Shown: positions 42,717 through 51,224 of the stretch, one piece after another
Numbering within the stretch: the first letter of the stretch is position 1
Layout: every line of letters begins with the position of its first letter
Assembly: GCA_963768585.1 (NCBI GenBank)
Contig: CAVYIF010000010.1
Coordinates: forward strand, 151,091-215,090
Length of the DNA stretch: 64,000 bases
DNA from: CAVUNY01 sp963768585
GTDB lineage: Bacteria > Chloroflexota > Anaerolineae > Anaerolineales > Anaerolineaceae
Direction: 5' to 3'
Program-made: the position numbers and the translations under genes
Notes under the pieces: model-generated
Database searches by the model: none
Seen by the model: the letters and a program-made list of their open reading frames with translations, nothing else
Told to the model about the DNA's origin: nothing

Positions 42717-43169
42717 TTGCGCTGCCCGTATTGTCAAAATGACAAATCCAAAGTGATCGATACCACCCATGACAGCCATGGTGGCGTACGCCGGCGGAGG
42801 GAATGCGAGAACTGCCGGCAGCGATTCAGCACTTACGAACGCCCCATCCTGGCCACCCCCCTGATCATCAAACAGGACGGCACGCGCGAGGTTTTCGAGA
42901 CCGATAAGTTGGCCCGCGGAATCCGCATCTCCTGCGCCAAACGCCCGGTATCCGCGGCCGATATCGACCGCCTGGTGGGCGAAATCGAGAGCTCGCTGCA
43001 GCGCATGGGCCGGGCCGAGGTTTCTTCGCGCGTGGTAGGCGATATGGTGGTTAAAGGTCTGAAAGAGCTCGATCAGATCGCGTATATCCGGTATGCCATT
43101 GTTTATTTACACCTTGATGATCTCCAGGCCATCCGCCACGAGATTGACCGATTATTGTCTGAAGGTTAA
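42717..43169 (+). CDS. nrdR: Transcriptional repressor NrdR
   Basis: A 150-residue repressor of ribonucleotide reductase genes. The N-terminal zinc ribbon has CPYC (3-6) and CENC (31-34), followed by an ATP-cone domain (about 49-139, PLIIKQDGTREVFETDKLARGI) that senses ATP/dATP. The TTG start at 42717 is supported by CAGGAGGAAAGG just upstream and by the zinc ribbon beginning immediately. It is co-directional with nrdJ, 12 bases downstream, its likely target. Confidence 0.95.
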   Translation: MRCPYCQNDKSKVIDTTHDSHGGVRRRRECENCRQRFSTYERPILATPLIIKQDGTREVFETDKLARGIRISCAKRPVSAADIDRLVGEIESSLQRMGRAEVSSRVVGDMVVKGLKELDQIAYIRYAIVYLHLDDLQAIRHEIDRLLSEG

Positions 43170-43181
43170 AGGAGATTACTT

Positions 43182-45791
43182 ATGAGTTCCCCCACTCCCC
43201 CCGCTCCCACGGGACTGCTTCAAACCCCTCCACTCCCCGAAGATTTACCCGAAGTCGAACTGACAGAAAATGCCCGCCAGGTGCTGGTGCGGCGCTACGT
43301 GCGCCGCGATGACAGCGGCGGCCCTGCGGAAAGCGTCGAGGAGATGTTCTGGCGCGTGGCTTACCACGTGGCCCAGGTCGAAGAAACCTGGGAGGCGGAC
43401 GTGCTCGAACGCGCCCGCCAGTACTATACCCTGCTGACCTCCAAGAGTTTTTTCCCCAATTCACCCACTTTTACCGGCGCCGGCACGCCCCTCGGCCAGT
43501 TGGCGGCCTGCTTTGTGCTGCCCATCTCGGATGACATGGGCAAAAAAGGCTCGGGCATCTTCCAGACGCTGCGCGATGCGGCCCTCATCCAGCAGACCGG
43601 CGGCGGAAACGGTTTTTCCTTCTCGCGCATCCGCCCCAAGGGCTCCCTGGTGAAAACCTCCGCCGGGCAGGCCACCGGGCCGGTCGGCTTCCTGCGCGTC
43701 TACGACCACGCCTTCGGCGAGGTGGCCCAGGGCGGTTCGCGCCGCGGGGCCAACATGGCCGTGCTGCGCGTCGACCACCCGGATATCGAAGATTTCATCA
43801 CCTGCAAGACCAACGAAAATTCGATCACCAACTTTAATATTTCGGTGGGCATCACGGATGCCTTCATGAAGGCGGTCGAGATTGATGAGGAATGGGAGCT
43901 GATCTTCCCCGACGTCACTTCGCCCCAATACCACGGCTTCGACGGCACCATCGAGCAGGCTGTCGCCGCCGGCGTACCGATCAAAATTTACCGCACCGTC
44001 AAGGCACGCGACCTGTTCACCAAGATCGTGCAGCAGGCCCACCACAACGGCGAGCCGGGCATGCTCTTCCTGGACGAAGCCAACCGCTCCAACCCGGTGC
44101 CCCAGCTCTACCAGTTGGAAGCCACCAACCCCTGCGGCGAGCAGTGGCTCGGCCCGTACGAGAACTGCTGCCTGGGTTCGGTCAACCTGGCGACCAGCTT
44201 TGGCCCCATGGGCAGCGTGGATTGGGACAAGATGCAGCGCGACGTGGTGCTGGCAACGCGCTTCCTGGACGACGTGGTCGACGCCAATAAATATGTGCCT
44301 GCCGTGCCTGCTTTGAAAGACGCCGCCCACCGCGCGCGGCGCATCGGCCTGGGGATCATGGGCCTGAGCGACCTGATGTACCACTGCGGCGTGCGCTACG
44401 GCTCGCAAAAAGGTCAGGAATTTGCCGCCCAGGTGATGGAGTTCGTGCGCTACAACGCCATGCTGGCCAGCATCGACCTGGCCAAAGAGCGCGGGCCCTT
44501 CCCGGCCATCCAGGGATCGATTTACGACCCGCAAAACCTCAAATGGACCCCGCCCGTCCCGCTGGTGCCGCCGTCGCACGACTTCGGCCGCCCCGCGGTG
44601 GATTGGAAGAAAGTGGTCAGCGGCATCAAGAAGCACGGCATCCGCAACGCCGCCCAGACCACCGTGGCCCCCACCGGCACCATCGCCACCGTGGCCGGCT
44701 GCGAAGGCTACGGCTGCGAGCCGGTCTTCGCCCTGGGCTACTACCGCCACGTCAACGACAACGGCAGCGACCTGCGCCTGACCTACGCCAGCCCGCTCTT
44801 CGAAAGCGCCCTGGAGAAGGCCGGGGTTGCCCCCGAAAAGCGCCAGGAGATCTTCGAAGAGGTCATGGAGCAGGGCACCTGCCAGGGTTTGCCGGACGTG
44901 CCGTCTGAAATCCGGGACGTGTTCGTGGTCTCGGGCGACATCTCGGCCGACGAGCACGTGCGCATGCAGGCCGCCATGCAGGCCTTCGTCGACAACAGCC
45001 TGTCCAAGACGATCAACTTCCCGGCCGGGGCCAGCGAAGAAGACGTGGCCACCGCCTACCTGCTGGCCTGGAAGCTGGGCTGCAAGGGCATCACGGTCTA
45101 CGTCACCGGCTCGCGCGATAAGGTCGTCCTCGAGACGCGCTCCACCGCCGACAAGAAGCAGGCCAAACCGGCCGAAGAAAAAGCCGCCGCGGAAAGCGAC
45201 CAGCTGCCCTTCTGGCAGGACCTGCGCAAGCCGCGCCCGCGCTACCTGGCCGGCTACACCTATTCCATCGAGACTCCCCTGGGCAAGGCCTTCGTCACCC
45301 TCAACGAGAACGGCGGCAGCCAGCCCTTCGAGATGTTCGTCAACACCGCCAAGGCCGGATCCGAAACCGCGGCCGTCTCCGAGGCCCTCGGCCGCCTGGT
45401 CTCGCTCATTCTGCGCATGGCCTCGACCGTCGAACCCGCCACGCGCCTGCAGGAGGTCTACCGCCAGCTGGCCGGCATCGGCGGCGGGCGCTCGCTGGGC
45501 TTCGGCCCCAACCGGGTGCGCTCGCTGCCCGACGGCCTGTCGCAGATTCTGGAAGACTACCTGCGCCAGCGCAGGGAGCGCATGCTGGCCAACAAGAACC
45601 ATCCCGCGCCGGCCGACAACGGCGCCCAGCCCCTGGCCCCGGTGCACACCAATTTGACGGTGCCCCCCGCCCCAACCCACGACCAGCCCCTGCTCAAGAT
45701 CGGCGACCTGTGCCCCGAGTGCGGCATGGCGGCCGTGATCAACGAGGAAGGCTGTAGAAAGTGCTATGCCTGCGGGTACTCGGAGTGTTGA
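43182..45791 (+). CDS. nrdJ: Vitamin B12-dependent ribonucleotide reductase (class II)
   Basis: An 869-residue enzyme that makes deoxyribonucleotides using adenosylcobalamin. The active-site thiyl-radical cysteine C318 is in NPCGE; FPNSPTFTGAG and QTGGGNGFSFSRIRPKGSLV belong to the catalytic barrel. The C-terminal part (about 700-869) ends in a zinc/redox tail with CPECGMA and CRKCYACGYSEC. AAAGGAGAT precedes the ATG. Its GC content is clearly higher than in the following island. It follows nrdR as an nrdR-nrdJ operon. No cobalamin riboswitch was recognised upstream. Confidence 0.96.
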   Translation: MSSPTPPAPTGLLQTPPLPEDLPEVELTENARQVLVRRYVRRDDSGGPAESVEEMFWRVAYHVAQVEETWEADVLERARQYYTLLTSKSFFPNSPTFTGAGTPLGQLAACFVLPISDDMGKKGSGIFQTLRDAALIQQTGGGNGFSFSRIRPKGSLVKTSAGQATGPVGFLRVYDHAFGEVAQGGSRRGANMAVLRVDHPDIEDFITCKTNENSITNFNISVGITDAFMKAVEIDEEWELIFPDVTSPQYHGFDGTIEQAVAAGVPIKIYRTVKARDLFTKIVQQAHHNGEPGMLFLDEANRSNPVPQLYQLEATNPCGEQWLGPYENCCLGSVNLATSFGPMGSVDWDKMQRDVVLATRFLDDVVDANKYVPAVPALKDAAHRARRIGLGIMGLSDLMYHCGVRYGSQKGQEFAAQVMEFVRYNAMLASIDLAKERGPFPAIQGSIYDPQNLKWTPPVPLVPPSHDFGRPAVDWKKVVSGIKKHGIRNAAQTTVAPTGTIATVAGCEGYGCEPVFALGYYRHVNDNGSDLRLTYASPLFESALEKAGVAPEKRQEIFEEVMEQGTCQGLPDVPSEIRDVFVVSGDISADEHVRMQAAMQAFVDNSLSKTINFPAGASEEDVATAYLLAWKLGCKGITVYVTGSRDKVVLETRSTADKKQAKPAEEKAAAESDQLPFWQDLRKPRPRYLAGYTYSIETPLGKAFVTLNENGGSQPFEMFVNTAKAGSETAAVSEALGRLVSLILRMASTVEPATRLQEVYRQLAGIGGGRSLGFGPNRVRSLPDGLSQILEDYLRQRRERMLANKNHPAPADNGAQPLAPVHTNLTVPPAPTHDQPLLKIGDLCPECGMAAVINEEGCRKCYACGYSEC

Positions 45792-45853
45792 GATAGGACG
45801 ATTTCTTAATTTCTAACTTACTGACGTTGACTTTGGCAATTTGACATCCAAAA

Positions 45854-45904
45854 AGAGACATGGATTATTGGTTGAAAAACCTTTATTCCATGTCTCTATA
45901 TTAT
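45854..45904 (+). terminator. Terminator after nrdJ
   Basis: AGAGACATGGA (45854-45864) pairs with TCCATGTCTCT (45887-45897), followed by ATATTATT. The rest of the 370-base gap up to 46164 is AT-rich; I see no gene in it. Confidence 0.6.
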
Positions 45905-46164
45905 TCTCAATTCCCAGTGTAAGTAAGCCAGATTACCCCAACATACATGAAATTAATCCGAAATAGAGAATAGCATTAGGCTTAACTTCATAAAAGTTTT
46001 CTATCCGAAACAATCATCAGGTTTAAAGGATAGACAGATCATAAATTCCAGTTCGCTTTTATCAATTGATACTTTTCTTAAGCCGGATTTTCATAAACAA
46101 TTAGTCGAGAAAAAAATGGTAATTAGATTACATTCGGATGTACAATAATTAATGGGAGGGATAA

Positions 46165-46578
46165 ATGAACAGAGGAAGCAGACTACAAGATAAGGCGGTC
46201 ATTTATTTTATTGTAATAATAATAGCAATTTTGGGTTACATCGGCGAGAAAATTTATAATTCAATAATGGATCAAACAAGTGGATGTACTAATGATGTAT
46301 TAACAAGGTTTATAGGTTCAGATATTGCAAACCAATATCAGAAAGGCTACATTTACCAAATTCAACAAGAAACCGCATCTAATGGTGCAAGTCATGTAGA
46401 TTGGTCGATGTCGAGGATATCTGATGGTTGCCTTTTTTCTGCGTCGGTGCAAACAGCTGATAAAAAATATCTAGGCGATAATTTCTTGGTAGATCCCAAA
46501 ACAAGGTTTGTTACTGCTAAAACCTCCGGAGCGGTAATCTTTTTTAGCACTTATAAGGGGAATCATTACCTACCGTGA
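46165..46578 (+). CDS. Hypothetical membrane-anchored protein
   Basis: A 137-residue protein of no recognised family. An N-terminal helix (about 12-32, AVIYFIVIIIAILGYIG) is followed by a mainly extracytoplasmic region with two cysteines (C40 and C89 region) that might pair. TGGGAGGGATAA precedes the ATG. Base composition is strongly AT-rich compared with the flanks, suggesting recent acquisition. First gene of the plus-strand part of the accessory island. Confidence 0.6.
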   Translation: MNRGSRLQDKAVIYFIVIIIAILGYIGEKIYNSIMDQTSGCTNDVLTRFIGSDIANQYQKGYIYQIQQETASNGASHVDWSMSRISDGCLFSASVQTADKKYLGDNFLVDPKTRFVTAKTSGAVIFFSTYKGNHYLP

Positions 46579-46671
46579 TATGTTTCTCAAAACGATACTT
46601 TTCTAAATTGCCTTTCACAGCCACTAAAGTTACCCGTTAGCTTGCTACCCTTCAAATTGAGGAAAATAAAA

Positions 46672-47154
46672 ATGACCCAAGAAATTACAGAAAATGAATT
46701 AAATCAGATTTTGCTTAGGTGGCAAAGATACGGTAATCCCTCGGATATTAAAAATAAGGCTTGGAAAATTTCAGAGAAATTGATAAAAAAAATCTCGCAT
46801 ATGACAATGTTGATTGCAAATTTTGATAAAGAAACGGCCCATACTCTAGGCGTACAAATGGGAGCCATTATCGTTCCACCATTTTTATTATGCTACTATA
46901 TAGGATATGAGTTAGCATCAGGGAAAATGACTCGTTCTGATGCCACTCTTTATTTATGCGCGGCGACAGAATCAATTAACACGTTTGTTATGGAAATACT
47001 CGCGATTCTTGTAGGTAATGGGATAACTAGCTTTGTAACAGGCCAAGAAATGGCGTTAGAAATTGCGCAATTAGCTGGAGAGGTGTCAAGCGATATCTGT
47101 GTTTTGGGAATTGAGGATTTTAAGGTGGTTAGATTTATGGGGATAAAATATTAG
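46672..47154 (+). CDS. Hypothetical protein
   Basis: A 160-residue protein starting at ATG 46672 with GAGGAAAAT upstream; an earlier in-frame start lacks such a site. The N-terminus is acidic; a hydrophobic region around residues 60-85 (AIIVPPFLLCYYIGYELA) and another near 105-125 could be membrane segments or buried helices. No known family. AT-rich codons as in its neighbours. Lies 93 bases after the preceding gene on the same strand. Confidence 0.55.
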   Translation: MTQEITENELNQILLRWQRYGNPSDIKNKAWKISEKLIKKISHMTMLIANFDKETAHTLGVQMGAIIVPPFLLCYYIGYELASGKMTRSDATLYLCAATESINTFVMEILAILVGNGITSFVTGQEMALEIAQLAGEVSSDICVLGIEDFKVVRFMGIKY

Positions 47155-47257
47155 GCCAGTTAAATTCACCAAACTCTTAATGGGGTTAGGCAATGAGCAT
47201 GAGAAAATGCCAGTAGTACGGTCATAAATGATACTTTTGATTAAGTAGGAATGGAAA

Positions 47258-48131
47258 ATGCCGGAACCTAAGAACGAAGAACCGATTGGTGAGAAGAAGG
47301 AACAGGATCCACGGGAAGAAGCCCGGACTATCGGTGAGGAAATTAAGGGTAAAACCGCAGTCCTCCGAATGTTCATAACTGATTTCTCAAAAGCGGTTAC
47401 TAAGGCTGAAGATGTAGCGGATATTTTAATATTATCGGCCGATAACGGCAGTATCTATGCAAACTGGGAGAATATTCTTGCGACTGGCACAATGTATACG
47501 AGATTCTTTAAGCGGTTTGGATAACACAGCCAAATTTTTCAACGGCATCCAACCTTCAATATCATCAGCCAGCGGTACAGCCGTAGCGGCAAGTACCGAT
47601 GCATTCTCAGTCAAGCACTACCAGTTCATGGACAACAGACAAATAGAAAAAGCTGAAATCGCCAAAGAAAAGATAAAATTATTTTTGGATCGCGAAAACT
47701 ACCAGAACAAGGTCAAGGAATTGCTTATTAAGTTCGGTTTTGATGGTACAGAAACATTATCAAAATTTAACGGAGCTTGGGAGATCTTTCATCAGAGACC
47801 AGAAGGCGTTGATTTGACAGTTGGTTGCGCAATACCATTAAGAGAGACTTTTTTACTAGTGATTGACAGGCTAATTCAACTACGGCCGACACAGGAAATG
47901 GCGAAGAGGAAAAAAATAATATCTATCGGAGATCAAATCGGTATTGAAGGTATCGATAAAAGCTTCTTCGACAACACTCAAATACAAATCGACGATTTTT
48001 TGAATAAATTATCTGGAAAAAAGCAGAAGATAGAGGATATACGAGCTATCGAGGAATTCCTGATAGAAGGAACATTGTTAATTGCAAGCTTCCTTGAGGC
48101 CTTAGATCCACAAAAGATGAGAAAAAAGTAA
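47258..48131 (+). CDS. Hypothetical protein, apparently frameshifted
   Basis: Two overlapping frames probably make one protein of about 290 residues. The first (ATG 47258, MPEPKNEEPIG) is very acidic and basic at its N-terminus and ends at 47524; the second continues to 48131. The frame changes in 47457-47524 (between ILATGTMYTR and SLSGLDNTAKFFNG). Near the middle, AWEIFHQRPEGVDLTVGCA then IPLRETFLLVIDRL recall predicted nuclease-associated or defence proteins that have a W...aL...RE.L helix pair, but that is only a weak impression. No family is assigned. Confidence 0.5.
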
Positions 48132-48265
48132 GTTCTCCCAATGTGTTAGTTTTTATATTCGTGGTTAAAACTAATTTTGATAAAGCCTTAGTTTTAAAAA
48201 ACCTATTTTTCATAATTGCTATCGGTAGAATTGGTGAGTAAATAGTTTCTTGGGGAGGATCCTTT

Positions 48266-48910
48266 ATGAAGAAAAAAATCAGCCCAATTACAGAAGAATT
48301 AAAATATGTCACCGTTTTCCGAGACGATATTGAGGAAGTTTACAATTTTTTCCGCTCTATTTCAGAGAATATAGAATTTGAAATTGATGATTATATTCCT
48401 GATGGTATAGAAGAAATTGACAAAATCAATAACAAGAGTGACACAGCGGAAGAGATGATAATAAAAAGTAGAAACCCATATGTTGAAATGCGAATAGATA
48501 AGAACGGTCTGAAGTTTTATACAGACGGGAAGGACTCTCGATCGCAAGGATATATATATGGATTGATGAAAATTTTTGACAACCGTGAAAATAAATTGTT
48601 AAATTTTTTTTATGATAAAGCCCCCAATTATTCTCTCGTTACGCTTATCTTAGGTATAGTTTTATTAACTTTCGGAAAAACAAATATAACCCTCGGTTGG
48701 ATTGGAGCAATCTTGGTTGGTCTCAGTTTATTAATGATTTTATTGGCATTATATGTGATAGTGAAAATTTCTAAATCAAAAATATTGTTAAGCTACAGAA
48801 AGGTAAATCCACCTTTCCTTAAGAAACATGGGAGACAAATCATTTACGACTTATTGAAGATTTTATTAGGTGTTATTGCAGGTTACGCATTTAAACAATA
48901 TTTTCCATAA
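48266..48910 (+). CDS. Hypothetical membrane protein with cytoplasmic N-terminal domain
   Basis: A 214-residue protein. Residues 1-115 are soluble, acidic and alpha/beta-like (YVTVFRDDIEEVYNFFRSISENIEFEIDDYI). Two close helices follow (about 122-142 and 146-168) and a final amphipathic/hydrophobic helix near 198-212 (LLKILLGVIAGYAFKQYF). GGGAGGATCC precedes the ATG. Layout resembles small effector proteins with a sensing head and a membrane-acting tail, but no known family is recognised. Strongly AT-rich. Confidence 0.55.
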   Translation: MKKKISPITEELKYVTVFRDDIEEVYNFFRSISENIEFEIDDYIPDGIEEIDKINNKSDTAEEMIIKSRNPYVEMRIDKNGLKFYTDGKDSRSQGYIYGLMKIFDNRENKLLNFFYDKAPNYSLVTLILGIVLLTFGKTNITLGWIGAILVGLSLLMILLALYVIVKISKSKILLSYRKVNPPFLKKHGRQIIYDLLKILLGVIAGYAFKQYFP

Positions 48911-48926
48911 CAATTTCTAATATATA

Positions 48927-48972
48927 GAGGGTGACTTGGCTGGCTGCCTTAGGACCGTTCCAAGCCACCCTC
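48927..48972. repeat. Inverted repeat between convergent island genes
   Basis: GAGGGTGACTTGG (48927-48939) and CCAAGCCACCCTC (48960-48972) pair over 13 bases with one mismatch. It sits between the last plus-strand island gene and the convergent minus-strand pair and probably ends transcription there. No T run follows. Confidence 0.45.
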
Positions 48973-49020
48973 CCCGACTAATAGGTCTCCGCAAGGAGGA
49001 AAACGGGGAACACTATATTA

Positions 49021-49590
49021 TCAATACGCCAAAGGGGCAGGCTCAACCTCTAGTGGCCATCCTTCTACACGTGCTAATTCGTTGTAATCGGCCTTCATGG
49101 CTTGTAATTCAGCCTTCACCCTATCCCTTTGATTGACTGCAACTTGGGATCGGCTCCGAGCATCGGCAAGGGCAATATCTAGGTTGGCCAACCTTTCAAC
49201 ATATTCAGGCGTCTTGCACCTTTTAGATGTCTCCTTTAGGAATAAACCTTTATCAGTTTGGGCACGTGCCACAGCCTGACGAAGTTCGTGACATGTTTGG
49301 GTCGCAGATTTGTAATCCTTTTCCAGTGCATCAAGGTCGTAACACCATAAAGAATAACGTGCATCCTTTAACAGGGGGCGGCCTTCCGCAACTAGGAAAG
49401 TATAGAAGTCCAGTTTAGACTTGGCGCTGGTAAATTTCGCCATGGAAACTGACTTCCCTTCGAGGTAAATTTCACTGGCCAGGGATCGGAGCTCGGTTTT
49501 AGCGGTATCAAGCTTCCCGTTGAAATCTACCACTGATTTTGCAAGCCCATCGACTGTATTGGCTAATTCATCACGTTCAAGGTTGTCCAT
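49021..49590 (-). CDS. Hypothetical coiled-coil protein
   Basis: A 189-residue, almost entirely helical protein, with long coiled-coil heptads from about 25 to 165 (LDTAKTELRSLASEIYLEGKS, ALEKDYKSATQTCHELRQAV, ALADARSRSQVAVNQRDRVKAELQ in pieces). No known domain is recognised. AAAGGGGGCG precedes ATG 49590. It overlaps the upstream gene by 14 bases, so the two are translated together. GC content is intermediate, unlike the AT-rich plus-strand genes. The layout, a coiled-coil scaffold after a charged protein, is common on phages and plasmids, but there is no direct proof. Confidence 0.6.
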   Translation of the reverse strand: MDNLERDELANTVDGLAKSVVDFNGKLDTAKTELRSLASEIYLEGKSVSMAKFTSAKSKLDFYTFLVAEGRPLLKDARYSLWCYDLDALEKDYKSATQTCHELRQAVARAQTDKGLFLKETSKRCKTPEYVERLANLDIALADARSRSQVAVNQRDRVKAELQAMKADYNELARVEGWPLEVEPAPLAY

Positions 49591-50005
49591 TTTCGCCCCC
49601 TTTCAAGTCTTCCACTTGTTTCCGCAGGCTTTCCAGTTCCTCCCTCAAGTTAGGCTTCGACTTTTTCTCGGTGTCCTGGACCTCGACAGTCGTACCTTTG
49701 GCTGCACGGATACGCTGATTCATGATTTCAGTAGTCGTAGGTTTCCTGGACTTGTTGGCCCGGACTTCCTTTTCTGCTTCCGCCCATGTCAAGTTTTTAG
49801 TGTTCATTAATTCAATGACGCGGGAACGCTGGGAATCAGTTAGAGGTTTAGCCTTTCGGGTCCTGATTATTTCCCTCTTCGGCTCCCCTCGAAGTAAACG
49901 ATTTATTTCCTCGTTGGTAAGTTCACCGCCAACGACTGAAATAGACGACCGCTCAACGGCATGTCGGATCCCTTCATTACTTTCTTCCCTCGTAGGTTTA
50001 GGCAT
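49577..50005 (-). CDS. Hypothetical charged helical protein
   Basis: A 142-residue protein rich in K, R and E. The N-terminus is polar; LTWAEAEKEVRANK and the end NLREELESLRKQVEDLKGG form helices, the latter a coiled coil. The segment ELTNEEINRLLRG recalls a short interaction helix. AAAGGAGCACG precedes ATG 50005. Three direct repeats lie upstream near 50119-50161. It overlaps the coiled-coil gene that follows and may bind it. No known family recognised. Confidence 0.6.
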   Translation of the reverse strand: MPKPTREESNEGIRHAVERSSISVVGGELTNEEINRLLRGEPKREIIRTRKAKPLTDSQRSRVIELMNTKNLTWAEAEKEVRANKSRKPTTTEIMNQRIRAAKGTTVEVQDTEKKSKPNLREELESLRKQVEDLKGGENGQP

Positions 50006-50118
50006 TTCGTGCTCCTTTCAAAACCACTATTTTTGATAGTTTGCCATTTAATAACTCCTACTTGTAAAAAGTTGTAATATCAATATTTAATACTACCAAA
50101 TAATGCCCATCGTTCGAA

Positions 50119-50161
50119 AATAGCAAATTTTGGCCAATCGCAAATTTCCAGAATAGCAAAT
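50119..50161. repeat. Three direct repeats upstream of the minus-strand island operon
   Basis: AATAGCAAAT (50119-50128), AATCGCAAAT (50136-50145) and AATAGCAAAT (50152-50161) recur at 16-17 base intervals in an AT-rich, gene-free stretch (50006-50311). The even spacing suggests a regulator-binding array or iterons. Confidence 0.5.
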
Positions 50162-50311
50162 ATTCACCCCCAGAATGGTATTTCACTTTTCCCGAAAGAA
50201 TTGCCTTAATCAGGAATCTTTATTTCTTCATAAGTCCATTGGACGATTATTTGTTAGGATGTATCGGTTTGTTCTGGCGTTTAATCCCCTCTTGTGAATT
50301 TTGTTCCAGCC

Positions 50312-50450
50312 CTAACCCTGCCTTTCAATTCCGCTCCGCATGCTCCCGTTCAAAAACGCCGCCACATACTCGCGCAGATCGATCGCCGGCGCCGGCAGGC
50401 CCACATTGGCCCAGCGGAACATCCTGGCTTCACTTGCCAAATTTTCGCCG
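50312..50450 (-). pseudogene. Gene fragment downstream of the molybdopterin protein
   Basis: An open frame of about 45 codons ends at TAG 50312-50314 and reads LASEARMFRWANVGLPAPA then IDLREYVAAFLNG, which looks like the C-terminus of a protein in a different frame from the preceding gene. It has no start. It is probably the end of an unrelated gene truncated by rearrangement, or the frameshifted tail of the gene before it. Confidence 0.35.
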
Positions 50451-50454
50451 CGGT

Positions 50455-51183
50455 TCAGGCCACTTCCAGCGACGTCAGCCACTTGACCGAATACTGCCCG
50501 GCGACGCCGATGAAGATGCTGCGCAGCGGAAAACCAAACAGCACCGGCAGCGGCTCGCCCCTCATTTCATAGGCCAGGAAATTGTGCCCGTCCAGGGCCA
50601 TTTCCAGGGGCACGCTGCTGGTGATGCCGTCGGCGCCAACCTGCACCAGCTTCTTGGCGCCGGCCCGCACCCCGGCCTTTTTCAGCACCTCGCTGATCAG
50701 CACCCCGCTCCATGTGGCGGTAGCCTGAAAATTGTAGCAGGTGGTGGTCACTTTTTCGGTCATTTTGGGCAGGCAGCGCAGCTCGTCGTAGGTCAAACTC
50801 AGGGGCTGGTCCACCAGCCCGCTGACCGCCAGCCGGTAGCTGTGGTGGTCGAGCACCTGGACCATGCCCATCACGTTGCGCCCGGTGGTCTCATCCACGC
50901 CGCCCACGGGCGGGATCGGCGCCGGGGTCGGCGCGGTGACCGGCGTCTGGCAGCTGGCATTATTTTCGGAAAAAACCACGTTGATTGGCAGCGGGGTCGC
51001 GTCCTGCGCAGCCGGCTCGTCCGTGAGGGTGGGGAGCAGGCTGTAGCTGCGCCGGTCGATGTCCGTCGGCAGCGGGGCAAAGGTGGCAAACGGGCTGGGC
51101 GTGGCGGCCCGCCGCGTGGGACGCAGAGAAGTGCAGGCCGACAGCAATACCGTTAAAAAGAGGCGCCTGGATATTTTTCTCAT
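50455..51183 (-). CDS. Lipoprotein with sulfite oxidase-type molybdopterin-binding fold
   Basis: A 242-residue protein. A lipoprotein signal (RRLFLTVLLSACTS, lipobox LLSAC, Cys17) is followed by a proline/threonine linker (about 20-95). Residues ~105-240 match the molybdopterin-binding fold of sulfite oxidase-like proteins: RLAVSGLVDQPLSLTYDELR, VTTTCYNFQATATWSGVLISEVL with the cofactor cysteine in TTCYN, and FGFPLRSIFIGVAGQYSVKWLTSLEV. Members of this shorter group sit outside the membrane. Substrate unknown. A fragment in another frame follows the stop, so the original C-terminus may be longer. Confidence 0.85.
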   Translation of the reverse strand: MRKISRRLFLTVLLSACTSLRPTRRAATPSPFATFAPLPTDIDRRSYSLLPTLTDEPAAQDATPLPINVVFSENNASCQTPVTAPTPAPIPPVGGVDETTGRNVMGMVQVLDHHSYRLAVSGLVDQPLSLTYDELRCLPKMTEKVTTTCYNFQATATWSGVLISEVLKKAGVRAGAKKLVQVGADGITSSVPLEMALDGHNFLAYEMRGEPLPVLFGFPLRSIFIGVAGQYSVKWLTSLEVA

Positions 51184-51224
51184 GAAATGATTGTATCACC
51201 TCCCCCGCACGGTGATCTGGGATG

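Noticed and set aside
43461..45680. A 739-codon open frame on the minus strand within nrdJ
   Set aside because: It is the GC-rich antisense of nrdJ, with no ribosome-binding site and low-complexity V/H/G/R-rich composition.
45792..50311. A prophage or integrative element for the island
   Set aside because: No integrase, terminase, capsid gene or flanking direct repeats could be found; only composition and the small helical proteins hint at mobility.
50239..51156. A 305-codon plus-strand frame
   Set aside because: Antisense to the molybdopterin lipoprotein gene; composition is R/H/G/P-rich as in GC-rich shadows.
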